Assembly (NCBI RefSeq): GCF_019175385.1 | Contig: NC_083340.1 | Location: 9,560,336-9,624,335, forward strand | Source of the DNA: Lycium barbarum | Lineage: Eukaryota > Streptophyta > Magnoliopsida > Solanales > Solanaceae | Reading direction: 5' to 3' | Length of the DNA: 64,000 nt | In this document: piece by piece, positions 21,383 through 32,668 of the stretch | Position numbering within the stretch: the first letter of the stretch is position 1 | Layout: each line of letters begins with the position of its first letter | Program-made: the position numbers and the translations under genes | The notes under the pieces: model-generated | Told to the model about the DNA's origin: nothing | The model's database searches: none | What the model saw: only the letters and a program-made list of their open reading frames with translations

Positions 21383-22957
21383 TTCAAATGCAAATTTTGT
21401 TTTGCATCATTTTTCGACACTTTTGACTTCCTTGAGACAAGTGAAATTAGAACAGATCGTAGTTATCGAACCTGAAGAACTTCAATCAAAAAGGCCAAAA
21501 AAAAAAAACTGAATCATGCGTTAATTAAGTATGATATCAATCAATGTAGCATTGTAGAAAATCGAATATGTAGGAACCGTATGATAGCTATGTACACTGA
21601 TCTATTGCACGCGTAACAAGAGGAAATAAAATCTCTTACCCTCTTACAATTTGAATAGAAGAAAATAAATTTTTCAGAGGGTCATAAAACTAAAAAAAAA
21701 AAATTGTAAAGGATCAAAAAACAATTTCTCCCCATAACAACTGTTTATCTTAGTCAATATGGTTGGTGAAAGAAATAAAAATCTAGTCAATATGGTTTAG
21801 GGTCGCTATGGTTTAAAGGATCGGAGAGGAACCTTATGTCACGCCCCTTTTTTCCCACAAAAGTGATTTTATATGTTAAGTTCAAAAAGGGTTTTAAATT
21901 AGAAAGTGACGAAAATTGTGCTTCGAAAAGGAATTTTATTTAGAGAAAAAGAGTTATCATCTGGCGTCGAGTTTTGGTGTGCCAAGTCACTGTAAAATCA
22001 ATATCTCTTTCAAAATAAGTTTGACACTAAAAAAATTGATCAGCGACAGAGATTCCGATTAAGGAATTCTGTTGACCAAGGGGAAGGTGTGAGGCTTCCC
22101 TCGAGTCCCGTGGTTTTAGCATGATCGCTTTAATTAACTCGTATTGGCTTAAGTGGAAACTCAATCACATAAACCCACATAAAACAAACAAACACACATG
22201 AGAAAACTCAAATATAAAGTCCGAATTATTACAATCCAGAATAAAAGAAAACTGCGATAAAATAAACCTATATTATCCTATGCTAACCTATACTAAGCTA
22301 TCCCCGACATCCCGGGGTCTTCTCCACGAACGACCGCCATTTTTACATTACATTTTTCTTCGGGGACATCCCACTCGGAAAATGAATACACAAGATCGAA
22401 AGCAAGTAAAAACAAACACACATAAGTAATTAAACGGGTCTAGAGATTGCCTACCCCAATCTTGAATGTAGTCATACTACAAACAAAATGAAAACATAAC
22501 TAACCAAAAATCTTGAGCCAGATTTCCAATTTATCTCATTTCCTAATCCGATTTTCAATATCAGCACATGATACATTCGTTTTACCAATTAGCATGGACT
22601 TCAATTAATTTCCGCACAAGAAAAATTCATTGGCCAATTCTTTTAGATCCAAACCCACCTCGAATTTATCCTTACTATATATTCCATGAGCAATGTAAAA
22701 ATCAACCAATAATCTCAAATATTCATTGAACTCACACCCAGGAAACAAACAAATAAAAAAAAAAGGTTCATAGAAATTGGCTAGACAAAACAATCTATGC
22801 ATTTAATCGAGGATACATCAACTGAAACTATTTTAATATTGAAAAGTAGGTAAAGAAATGGACTTTGTAGCCAAAAATCCCTTCAATTAACTGCTGCACA
22901 CCAGTTGAAACAAGAAGCAATTCCAAAACTCTCAATTACGAATAAAACCCAGCAGCG
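21383..22957. other. Intergenic; probable LTR-like repeat from 21838
   Basis: No gene supported. At 21838 the sequence TGTCACGCCCCTTTTTTCCC looks like an LTR start. Downstream at 22075-22125 is accaaggggaaggtgtgagg and a tcgagtcccgtggttttagc block, a pattern I associate with common solanaceous repeats. No matching second end was found. Confidence 0.35.
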
Positions 22958-25637
22958 AATAAACGAACCGTCAAGAAGCCGACGACCAGAGTCGAAAACT
23001 TCAACCGAAACCTCGACAAAGACAGGGTGTTTCACAGGAAATAAGGGGTCTGTTCGCCTCTGTTTTTCAGTTTAGATAGACAGGGTGGTGACGGGGTTTT
23101 TTTTTCCGATGGGAGTGGCGGCGGTTTATTGGTGGTGGCGAGAAAGGGTGGTTTCCGGCGGTTTTAAGGTAATAGGATGGTGTTTGGTCTGAAAGTGGTG
23201 GCGAAAGGTGAAAATAGAGAAGAACAGAAGCAGGGGTTGTGGATTTCAGGTGGTGTCCATGGTTTTAAGTTTTTGCCGAGAAACTTAATAGTTTAAATTC
23301 TTTTTTTTTTTTCGGATATATTCATTGAAATTATATATGAAAGTTTGATTTTTTTTTTTTTTTTTTTTTTTGTAAGGTTTCCTTTGATGGACATTTGGGT
23401 GTAGTGGCTTAACGGAGGGTTTTGATAAACAAAAGCAGTAAAAAGAAATAGAACAAAGAAATTTTCTTGAAGGGAGAAGAAGAGACTCACCTGATATGCA
23501 GAACCCTAGAATACGTACTAATTTCTAATTAGAAAGTAAAGATTGTATTGTTTAATTTAAGAAAAGCGGGTGAATTTTAATTATTTTGAAATTAAAAAAG
23601 TGGGCCAATCAGAAAATGCCACATGACTTTTAAAAGTGTCAAGTCTAGAAAATGCCACATGACTTTTTGAAAGTATAAGTCTCTAAGTTTATCCGTTAGT
23701 TTGAGGGGTATATTTGATCCAAAAATAAATCTTAAGAATATTTTTAGACCCAAAAATAAATGGAGGTTATTTATAAGTCTTTTCCATGAGTATTTATGAG
23801 TCTTTTCCATGATTATATGTATTGCCTATTGAAAAAACAATAGATTAGAAGAGTAGGGCCCACCACTAAAAATATTTAAGAATTTTACTAGCTTATCATA
23901 CTTCTAAATGTTGCCACATAATTAACACAACTTTTAAAGTTTCTGAAAAATAGCAATTTTTATTAACATTTTAAAAAATATTAGAAGAGTAGGGTCCACC
24001 CCTATAAAATATTTTCCTCCTCAAATTTGTCACGTGTCCTCTCCTCTTATTTATTACAGGCCAAATATATCATAGTACTATCGGAAAAAAGTCAAATATA
24101 TCCCTCGTTATGTTTTGGATCCAAATATATTCTTGTCATTATACTTTAGATTTAAATATACCCCTGCCGTTATATTTTGACATAAATATACTCCTCATTT
24201 TAACGGAGGGATACGTGTCATCTTATTGGTCTATTTTAAACGAATCACTAATTAATTAAAATTCAACTCATGACCTAATATCCAATTAAAAGACCCATAC
24301 CCGTATCCCAAAAAATTCAAGACAAGCTTCAATGAGCTTCTTTAGTGACTGCTTCTTCGTGATGGTGATTATGAGTGCCCCAAATTTCTAACTATTTATT
24401 CTTGATATTCCTAAACACATCATAACACAAAATCCCTCCTCCTTGTCCTTCCCATTATCTGTATATCACAAATTTTCAAGCTAATGACTAAATTTCTCAT
24501 CAACAATTTAAAGACTCTAAACGGATGGTGCATGCCATAATTCTTGACTTTCAAGAAATTCATCAAAACGATATGCGTGCTCGGATTCCGTTTAATTGGC
24601 AATAAAGGACGCCCCATAAAGAAATGTTACTCAAATCATCGTAATATAAGTCTTAACATTAAGCAACTTATTTTTATTTTTACCTAAATATATCCACTAA
24701 GAATTGCATCTTCCACCGAGAAATATTTCACTACTTCTTCTTCTTCACTGAAAGAAGTAGTCATTGGAGAAGCTCATTGAAGCTTGTCTTGAATTTTTGG
24801 GATACAGGTATGAGTCTTTTAATTGGATATCGGGTCATGGGTTGGATTTTAATTAATTAATGATTAGTTTAAAATAGGTCAATAGGATGATGATGCGTGT
24901 TCCTATATTAAAATGAGGGGTATATCTATGCCAAAATATAACAGCAGGGGAATATTTAGACTTAAAGTGTAACGATAAGGGTTTATTTGGTCCCAAAGTA
25001 TAACGAGGGATAAATTTGACCCTTTTTGATAGTGTAGGGGTATATTTGGCCCTTTTCAATTTTTAATATCTATGTGTGCGTCTCTATCCCCTTTTGCATT
25101 TTTTTTAATTGCGTGTAGTGTATATTGTGTAGAAGAGTGGAGTAGTGAGCAAGAAAAATTCTAGTGGACCCCACGTACGGAATATGCTCCAAGTGTGATG
25201 GTATATATGTGCAGGTGTATGAAAACGTGTATTGTAAAATGGATTGAAAGAATTAGTTTGTTGGAAGGAATCTTATGAGGTAGAACTTTTTGGTTAGTCC
25301 TTTTTTTTTGTTTTTTCTTTGTTTTAATATAAATCTAAATACACTTATAAGCATATTAGCCACTTAATTTTAGACTAAGAAAAATACAAATTTATACATT
25401 TAAATTCGGTTAAAAAGAAAAGAATATTTTTTGAAAATTTTTCTTTATCTTAAATAAAGATTCTATTTTTTTGTATTATATTTAATTCTAGAATAGTAAG
25501 ATTAAGGCGAAAAGAAATATTTAATGTTACAAATCGAGCAAAACAATTAGGGAAGGGTAAAAAATTATGTGTCTACACCTTCCTGAATTTCCAGCGATGA
25601 CACATATGTTAATGTATAGCATACATCTTACATAGGT
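22958..25637. repeat. Tandem segmental duplication, unit A
   Basis: Starts ataaacgaaccgtcaagaag; the same sequence restarts at 25638. Shared blocks in order: the gccgacgaccag.gtcgaaaac region, a T-rich run, aagaagagactcacc, gtgggccaatcagaaaatgcc, ttagaagagtaggg.ccacc, then (25060-25635) gtgtatattg.gtagaagagt to cagcgatgacacatatgtta. Compared with unit B it lacks about 230 bp near 23410, the SINE, and the gene leader. It instead has a 1-kb foldback element (24056-25056). Some blocks read like a 5' UTR with a splice donor on the minus strand, but no coding region could be joined to them. Confidence 0.75.
24056..25056. mobile_element. Foldback element (caaatatac/ggtatatttgg family)
   Basis: Left arm from about 24058 (ggccaaatatatcatag) to 24345 is inverted at 24765-25053 (ending gggtatatttggccctttt). 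The arms include tattttgacataaatatact-like blocks and match over nearly 290 bases: for example agacaagcttcaatgagctt against cattgaagcttgtcttgaat. The centre is unrelated. Noncoding. The right terminus alone is found in unit B at 27344. Confidence 0.7.
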
Positions 25638-26732
25638 GTATAAACGAACCGTCAAGAAGCCGACGACCAGAATCGAAAACTTCGACCGAAACCTCGACAA
25701 AGACAGGGTGTTTCACAGGAAATAGGGGTCTGTTCGCCTCTGTTTTCTAGTCTTAGATAGACAGGGTGGTGACGGGGTTTTTTTTTCGATGGGAGTGGTG
25801 GCGGTTTAATGGTGGTGGCGAGATGGGTTAAGGGTGGTTTCCAGCGGGTTTAAGGTAATAGGGTGGTGTTTGGTCGGAAAGTGGTGGTGAAACGGTGAAA
25901 ATAGAGAAGAACAGAAGCAGGGGTTGTGGATTTCAGGTGGTGTCCATGGTTTTAAGTTTTTGCCAAGAAACTTGATAGTTTAAATTCCTTTTTTCGGATA
26001 TATTCACTGAAATTATATATGAAAGTTTGAATATATATTTTTTTTTTGGGTGTAGTGGCTTAATGGTTATCGGAGATGAGAGATTAACGGATGAATTCAC
26101 AAACAAAGGAGTTTGATTCTCCTTGCTTGATATATCAGATTCAAAAGAACATTTTAGTGAAGAAAAATCTTCATAATCAAAGGCAGCATTGTTCCATATC
26201 TGAAAATCTGTTGGGTTTAATCCCTTCTGGGTATCGTAAAACACTCATTTTTTCTCAAATGGGTATCAAATAACAAATCTTTATGCACACTTTAATGGAG
26301 GGTTTTGATAAACAAAAGCAGTAAAAAAAAATAGAAGAAAGAAATTTTCTTGAATGGAGAAGAAGAGACTCACCGGGTATGCAGAACCTAGTATACGTTA
26401 TAATTTTTTTTTAATTAGGAAGTAAAAATTGTATTGTTTAATTTAAGAAAAATGGGTGAATTTTAATTATTTCGAAATTAAAAAAGTGGGCCAATCAGAA
26501 AATGCCACGTGGCTTTTTAAAAGTGTCAAGTCTGATCTAAGTTCATCCGTTAGTTTGAGGAGTATATTTGATCCAAAAACAAATCTTAAGGGTATTTTTA
26601 GACCCAAAGGTGGATAAAGGTTATTTATAAATCTTTTCCTATACGTTAGGGGTATTTATGAGCTTTTCCAATGATTATATGTATTGCCTATTGAAAAAAA
26701 ATAGATTAGAAGAGTAGGGCTCACCACTATAA

Positions 26733-26867
26733 TTTTTTTTTTTTTTTTTCCCCTCCCATTTTTAGGAGGATTTATAGTGTTTCCACACTTCCCCTCCAGT
26801 GTGACTCAAACCCAGGACCTACCGGTCGTGGGTGGAGGTGCTTAACCACTGAGCCATCCTCACTTGT
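26733..26867 (-). mobile_element. tRNA-derived SINE, 135 bp, with 13-bp TSD
   Basis: On the minus strand it begins with A-box TGGCTCAGTGGTTAAG and B-box GGTCCTGGGTTTGAGTC (RNA polymerase III promoter) and ends in a poly-A run (T-run at 26733-26749 on plus). Perfect flanking duplication CTCACCACTATAA at 26720-26732 and 26868-26880. Unit A lacks it (site near 23865), so insertion followed the segmental duplication, unless the empty site in A reflects loss. Confidence 0.88.
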
Positions 26868-27227
26868 CTCACCACTATAAAATATTTAAGAATTTTACTG
26901 ACTTATACACTTCTAAATGTTGCCACATAATTAGCACAACTTTTAAAGTTCCTGAAATAACAATTTTTATTAACATTTTAAAAATATTAGAAAAAAAAGA
27001 TTAGAAGAGTAGGGCCCACCCCTATAAAATATTTTCCGGTAAAATCGGGCAAAAAATAGCCTCTTACATGCACTAATTAACTACTAAAGTCTTACAAAAA
27101 CAAAAGACTCCTAACATACAGTAATATAATGTATAGAATGACCTACATAATTAACTAATATATAATCCACCCTATATAGCCGATACCTTAATTACTTCCA
27201 AGTCTTGTATGAAATTTGGTTTCTTCA

Positions 27228-27314
27228 ATGGCAGAAGCTGTAGAGAAAACAAGTCGCAGTTATCTCCACGGCCATAACTACTCCAGTGGGCAACTCAATA
27301 ATGTAATTTACCTT
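27228..27314 (+). pseudogene. 5' fragment of a membrane-protein family gene
   Basis: ATG at 27228 begins MAEAVEKTSRSYLHGHNYSS then GQLNN, matching the start of member 4 (MPEAIERT, then KYHHGQNYSNYGQLN). After about 27314 homology ends and, from 27344, the right terminus of a foldback element (atatttggccctttt) follows. So the gene is cut at roughly codon 29; the remaining open frame is unrelated read-through. The leader, with ccctatatagccgatacc at 27171, is nearly identical to that of member 2. Confidence 0.75.
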
Positions 27315-28130
27315 TTAATAGCCCTAGGATTATTGCATATATACCATATTTGGCCCTTTTCCGTTTTTAATATCTGTGTGTGCGTCTTTATCCCCCTTTG
27401 TTTGTTTGTTTGTTTGTTTGTTTTTTTGTTTTTTTTTTTTAATTGTGTGTAGTGTATATTGCGTAGAAGAGTGGAGTAGTGAGCAAAATATTCCAGTGGA
27501 CCCCATGTACGAAACATGCTCCAAGTGTGATGGATATGAAAACGTGTATTGTAAAATGGAATGAGAATGATTAGTTTGTTAGACGGAATCTTAGGAGGTA
27601 GAACTTTTTGGTTGATCTTTTTTTTGTTTTACTAAAAATTTAAATACACTTATAAACATATTAACCACTTAATTTTAGATTAAGAAAAATATAAATTTAT
27701 ACATTTAAATTTTGTTAAAAAGAAAAGAATATTTTTTGAAGTTTTCTCTTTATCTTAAACACGACTCTATTTTTTTGTATTATATTTTTTTATTTTCACA
27801 AAAACACAATTAAAATGAGATAAATTCCGGAATAGCAAGATTAAGCCGAAAAGAAATATCTAATTTTAAAAATCGTGTAAAACAATTAGAGAAAGGTAAA
27901 AAACTACGTGTCTACACCTTCCTGAATTTTCAGCGATGACACATATGTTAATGTATAATATACATCTTACATACACTAGTTAACTACCAACGTCTTACAA
28001 AAACAAAAGAATCCTAACATATAGTAATATAATGTATAGAATGGCCAACATAATTAACTAATATATAATCCACCCTATATAGCCGATACCTTAATTACTT
28101 CCAAGTGTTGTATGAAATTTGGTTCCTTCA

Positions 28131-28466
28131 ATGGCAGAAGCTGTAGAGAAAACAAGTCGCAGTTTCCTCATTTGCTGCTTTTCCTATGATGCTGAGTTAA
28201 AATTAAATATTTCTTCATACCATCGTTCCCCGAATTACTCAAAGTATGCTAAAATGATTGGGTTTATATTTGATCCTCTCACATTGGCATCTTACTTATC
28301 AGTCCTTTTCCCATCACTTTGCCCCATTTTCTACACAATGTGTATCTTCTACTCTGCAACTCAGTTGCTGAATAAAACAGTACTCACCAAACAACTCAAC
28401 TGGATTCATCATAAATTCGTGAAGAACCCGGATAGTGACAGTTCCGAAAACATAATTCCTGTTTGA
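28131..28466 (+). CDS. Membrane-protein family member 2, internally deleted
   Basis: A 111-residue frame from ATG 28131 (MAEAVEKTSRSFLICCFSYD). Against member 4 it jumps from residue 14 to residue 101, losing about 86 residues. The losses are the hydrophilic N-terminal part, the first membrane segment and the SPFETH block. The rest is intact: SFLICCFSYDAEL, FDPLTLASYLSVLFPSL, FYTMCIFYSATQLL, and a tail NPDSDSSENIIPV. The frame stays open across the junction (around 28163), with a short repeated (c/g)gcagtttcc / gcgagtttcc possibly used in the deletion. TATA-like ctatatag at 28076. It may be a shortened gene or a pseudogene that happens to stay open. Function unknown. Confidence 0.6.
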   Translation: MAEAVEKTSRSFLICCFSYDAELKLNISSYHRSPNYSKYAKMIGFIFDPLTLASYLSVLFPSLCPIFYTMCIFYSATQLLNKTVLTKQLNWIHHKFVKNPDSDSSENIIPV

Positions 28467-28562
28467 TTATACGTTGTCGATTTTTAAATTCTTCTTTGTA
28501 GAAGTGGTGCTATGTTTATGGCTTCTCCTACTTTTCTATTCAGGAAATTAGACAATAATTGG

Positions 28563-28661
28563 TGATCTTGAACTTTTGACCCCGCTATGGTAAAGCTTCA
28601 AAGGAAAAACTTATTAACTTAAAGTTTTAGCCAAAGGATGATTGAGGTTAAAAGTTCAAGA
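28563..28661. repeat. Small hairpin repeat, about 100 bp
   Basis: gatcttgaacttttgacc at the left is inverted at the right (ggttaaaagttcaagatca). A short MITE or the remains of one. Confidence 0.6.
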
Positions 28662-28864
28662 TCATCCACATTCCATTTTTTTAAATTATCCTTTTCTATT
28701 ATGCACTTGAAAATTGTGTAAATTGTGATTCAGCTTGTAATACTTGTTTAAAGCTTTTCTATTGATGGATTGAGGTTAGATTGGATTGATAAAATCTAAG
28801 CCCACATGAGTTGGGTTAGCCCATCACACAGAGGAGCATCACGATCTTACCGTTTAATTCATGG

Positions 28865-29225
28865 ATTTATATATCAATTTTTTGGGCGAATTGTTCTTCA
28901 AAGGCACTGGTTTTTAACTTTTGTCCCTCAAATTGCTGGTCTTTAATTTTTGTCCTTTGCTTAAAAAGATAGTCAGAAAAACATCGAGGTTCTGGGTTCG
29001 AACCTCCACTCAATAAAAATAAAAAATAAATCGCAAGGCAAGCTTTACAAAAAGTCTGCCTTAAGGCATAACTAAAGTCCGCCTTATGCAGCAGAGTTTG
29101 CCTTAAGGCATAACTAAAGTCCGCCTTATGCCGTAGACGTTGCCTTAAGGCATAACTAAATGTCTGCCTTATAAGGAAAAATCTGCCGTATCCGACAGAC
29201 TTTTAGTTATGCCTTAAGAAATAAT
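28865..29225. repeat. Repeat with B-box-like motif and a 45-bp tandem array
   Basis: Near 29000 the stretch ggttctgggttcgaacctcc resembles a tRNA B box. From 29050 to 29210 there are about three units with core gccttaaggcataactaaag and tccgccttatgc, the last facing an inverted gcagacttttagttatgcctt-like block at 29195-29215. Probably a nonautonomous element; ends not fixed. Confidence 0.5.
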
Positions 29226-29504
29226 GTGTCAATTTATTTGTCTTTTTTTTTTTATGTCTGTTTAAGAAATAATATGTTTTTCCTAATTTGAGAATCTTTT
29301 AATATTAACATTCCATATGACATGTTTAAGATCACAATTAAAAGATATGTTGGTACATTATACACATTTTTAATTTAAGATCACAAGATTCACTTTTTAC
29401 TGAGCAAATTGAAACAAAAAGATTAATATATGTGTTTCTAGGTTCTCAGTTAATCAAAACCTGTTTTCATCTGCCCATAAGGTAAATAATGAGCTAATAG
29501 CATT

Positions 29505-29875
29505 TTTGGTCTTTCAATTATTGATAGATTCTAGTTTTAGTCCTAGTGATATCTAACAATGCACATTTTAGCGTTCAATTACTTGAAACATGCACTTTTG
29601 ATTCCTTTGTCATTGAATATTCACAAATTTCTAGAATTATTAACTAATCCATTATTTAATTACGCATGTATTATGTTAAGCTTGTACTGTTACTACTAAT
29701 TTAAGGGTAATATAATTCTAAAAATAGTTTAAATATGATATATTTCCTACATCAAGGGACCACAAGTACACATTCCAATTAATTGAAGGCTAAAAGTATT
29801 GAGTAATATTATCACACAAACTAAAATTAGAATTTACCAATAACTAAAGAATCAAAAGTGTTATTATTCCTTTCC
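29505..29875. repeat. Foldback-type repeat, copy 1 (also 59.2 and 61.4 kb)
   Basis: Begins aatagcatttttggtctttc, contains tagtcctagtgatatc, ends around actaaagaatcaaaagtg. Its two ends are partly inverted relative to each other. Copies with the same block order are at 59195-59550 and 61420-62510. Confidence 0.5.
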
Positions 29876-29879
29876 TAAA

Positions 29880-30530
29880 ACAAATGCGAACTGCAAGAGT
29901 TATTTATTCGATGTTGTTATCATTTCTACGGTTTTGTTCTTATGTTAGAGTGGAGAGGCATCCAAAACTGAGTTACAATTATTATCAATCTTGGGTAAGG
30001 TTGGAAAGTATCACAATTATTTGATGATGTTTTATCACCTGAAAAAATTATCAATCTTGAGGTTTTTCTTTTAATTTTTTCTCTTTGTCTAGACATATAT
30101 TCTGCTACATTTGTATCATTTTATGTGTGAGATTTGGCGGTTGAGCACAAGTCCTTCAAACCTTGCAGAAGAACTTGAACTTTAATGCGAAGATTGTATC
30201 AGGAGCCTTCCATCTTTACACCTTTGCTGATAGATGTTTTTGATACAGCCAATACTTCAGGGGCTTTACGTTGATTCTTCTGAACTGCATGTCTGTTCCC
30301 TAAGGATGTTCTTTTTTTGTCTTGGTATGATTCCGAAGATCGTTACAGCGAGGCATATAACGAGTTCAACTACTATGCATTCTTTGTTAAGTTGATTAAG
30401 TTGTGCCAATATTTTTAGGCCTACAATTTGCTAAAACTTTTTAGGTTAAAAAGGTGCCAATAATATGTCGGAGTTGTACCATTTTATTGTCCGTGTATAG
30501 TTTTTTTATACAATCAGGTTAAGCTAAATT
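29880..30530. other. Intergenic, unassigned
   Basis: Somewhat less AT-rich than its surroundings around 30130-30420, but frames are closed by stops on both strands. It may be a decayed gene or UTR; nothing supports a product. Confidence 0.35.
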
Positions 30531-30534
30531 ACAA

Positions 30535-31024
30535 TACTCCCCCAATTTATGTGATACTTTCTGTTTCCCGAGATTCAAATTGTATGAACTTTGACTAACT
30601 TTTTACGATATTTTTTTTTACCAAATAGATATGAGGAAAGTTGTAACTTATACTCCCTCAGTCCCAATTTATATGGGGTGTTTGACTTGGCATAAGAAAG
30701 AAAGCAAGACTTTTGAAATTTATGATTTAAAATGAGTTGTGGATATTTGTGTGGCTGTAAATCATTTAATTGAAAGTAAAATTGGCATTTTAAAGTTAAA
30801 TTGTTACTAAATTTATAAAGTTGTCATTCTTTTTTGGATTGATTAAAAAGAAAAGAGTGTCATAGATTGGGATGGAGGGAGTGATGCTTTTCATGTAGTT
30901 TTCAAATGTATAAATATTAATCTTAAAATATTAAGTTAATCTAATAGTATAATTTAGCTTCAAAATTTAATTAAACTAACTTTTATATAGCGAAAAATAT
31001 CACATAAATTAGGACGAAGGAAAT
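30535..31024. mobile_element. MITE interrupted by a Stowaway MITE
   Basis: The outer element starts near 30537 (ctcccccaatttatgtgata) and ends near 31022 (tatcacataaattaggacg). Those two ends are inverted copies. The inner element (30653-30882) has CTCCCTCAGTCCCAATTTATA and GGGATGGAGGGAG ends, standard Stowaway termini, flanked on the left by TA. Confidence 0.7.
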
Positions 31025-31122
31025 AGGTATTAAGACTAATTTGATAGCATGGGAAGTAAATCCTCCGTGTAAAAGACAACCCAAAACTTGAAGGAAATGG
31101 TAAGTTCTAAAGGGGCAAAATA

Positions 31123-32290
31123 GAGAAAAGGACCAAAATCATCCATAATGTTTGAGTTTGGATCAAAATCATACATATTCTTTCACATGGTGCACTAATA
31201 GTACATTATGTTTGCATAAGTGGTGCACTTTTAGTCACAATCCCAAATAAATTTAACGGAAAAGAACAAAAATGCCCCTGAACTTTTAGAAAAGGTATAA
31301 AAATACCCTTTATTCATCTATTTTGCTAAAACTACCCCTCAATTCAACTTTTTGGCTCATTTATTCCCCTTGACTAACGGACAACACTAATTTTGTTTTT
31401 TAAAAAAATAAATTAAATTGCACATGACATTTTATTACTGAAAAATTAATTTATTCTTTTAAAAAGAAATCTGAAAAATCGTTATTTGTAGAATAAGGAA
31501 AAATAATTTTTCAACATCCATTTCTTTTAAAAAACAAATGTAGTAAGCCTTTTATATATATATATATATATATAAAAAAAAAAACAGAATTGGATTTTCA
31601 TTAAAACATGTGGAATTTTTTTAAGTTTGGAAAAAAAAATTTAACGGGTGGAAACCCCATTTTTTTTTTAGAAAATTCAATTTTTAAATCTGAAAAACTG
31701 ATTGTTTTTTTAAGTAAAATGTGAAAAACTAATACTCCATAATTTTCTTCTAGATTTAAAAAAAGATAGTTTTCTGGTTTTTTTTTTAAACACAGTTTTT
31801 CCATAAAAAAATTAATTTTTTCAGATTTTTATAAAAATCCAATTTTTCACATTTTGAAAAGAAAAAAAATTAGTGTTGTCCGTTAGTCAAGGTTTTACTC
31901 GTTAAAAAAAAGTTTTCCAAATTTAAAAAAATTCCAAGGTTTCAGATTTCTTTTTAAAAGAATAAATCAATTTTTCAGTAATAAAATGTCATGTGCAATT
32001 TATTTATTTAAAAAAAAAAAAATTAGTGTTGTCCGTTAGTCAAGGGGAATAAATGAGCCAAAAAGTTGAATTGAGGGGTAGTTTTAGCAAAATAGATGAA
32101 TAAAGGGTATTTTTATACCTTTTCTAAAAGTTCAGGGGCATTTTTGTTCTTTTCCGTTAAATTTATTTGGGATTGTGACTAAAAGTGCACCACTTATGCA
32201 AACATAATGTACTATTAGTGCACCATGTGAAAGAATATGTATGATTTTGATCCAAACCCAAACATTATGGATGATTTTGGTCCTTTTCTC
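31123..32290. mobile_element. Giant foldback element 1 (MULE-like, 10-bp TSD)
   Basis: 1,168 bp flanked by the perfect duplication GGGCAAAATA (31113-31122 and 32291-32300). It starts GAGAAAAGGACCAAAATC and ends with the exact inverse. The arms match almost base for base for about 300 bases and more loosely to the middle, where there is a short AT run (31555-31575). A 9-11 bp target duplication with very long inverted ends fits foldback-type Mutator-like elements. No transposase. The open frame seen inside on the minus strand is AT-rich noise. Confidence 0.85.
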
Positions 32291-32304
32291 GGGCAAAATA
32301 TGTA

Positions 32305-32668
32305 GAGTCCGTTTAGATTAGCTTATAAGTTGGTCAAACTAGCTTATAAATTATTTTTAACTTATTTGGGTGTTTGACAAAAATAAAAAATAATTTAAAT
32401 TAAGTTAAAAAATGTTTAAAATAAGTCAAAACCAAAAAGTGGCTTAACCCCAATATTTTTTTTTACTTAAAAGCCATTTTAGTTTGCCAATAACTTTACT
32501 CTTTTATTCCTTATATTTTTTATTAATTACAATACTACCTTTACTTCTAAAACCCTTTAAACACTTTTATCTAAATACGTAATTATTTATTTATAAAATA
32601 ACTTTCCGTACTTAAAAAGTACTTTAAGCATTTGTAGCCACTTTTTTGCTGCTAATCCAAATGGGCTC
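32305..32668. mobile_element. MITE with GAGYCC...GGGCTC ends (diverged)
   Basis: Begins gagtccgtttagattagctt and ends gctaatccaaatgggctc, resembling the pair at 41391 and 62939. Flanks gta/ata would be a 3-bp target duplication with one change. It directly abuts the foldback element's right duplication. Confidence 0.55.

Larger units (their letters stand above)
25638..27973. repeat. Tandem segmental duplication, unit B
   Basis: About 2.3 kb in the same orientation as unit A, repeating its start and its end (27370-27970). It carries three things unit A does not: about 230 bp at 26058-26290, a SINE at 26733-26867, and the leader plus first 29 codons of a membrane-protein gene (27047-27314). 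Unit C (from 27974) starts again at the gene leader. Confidence 0.75.

Noticed and set aside
22960..23520. First exon of a minus-strand gene ending in a splice donor (atcag|gtgagt)
   Set aside because: No open reading frame with protein-like composition could be joined to it, and the block is part of a repeated segment.
29050..29215. CRISPR-like array
   Set aside because: Repeated 45-bp units have no unique spacers and lie in a plant repeat; this is a plain tandem repeat.
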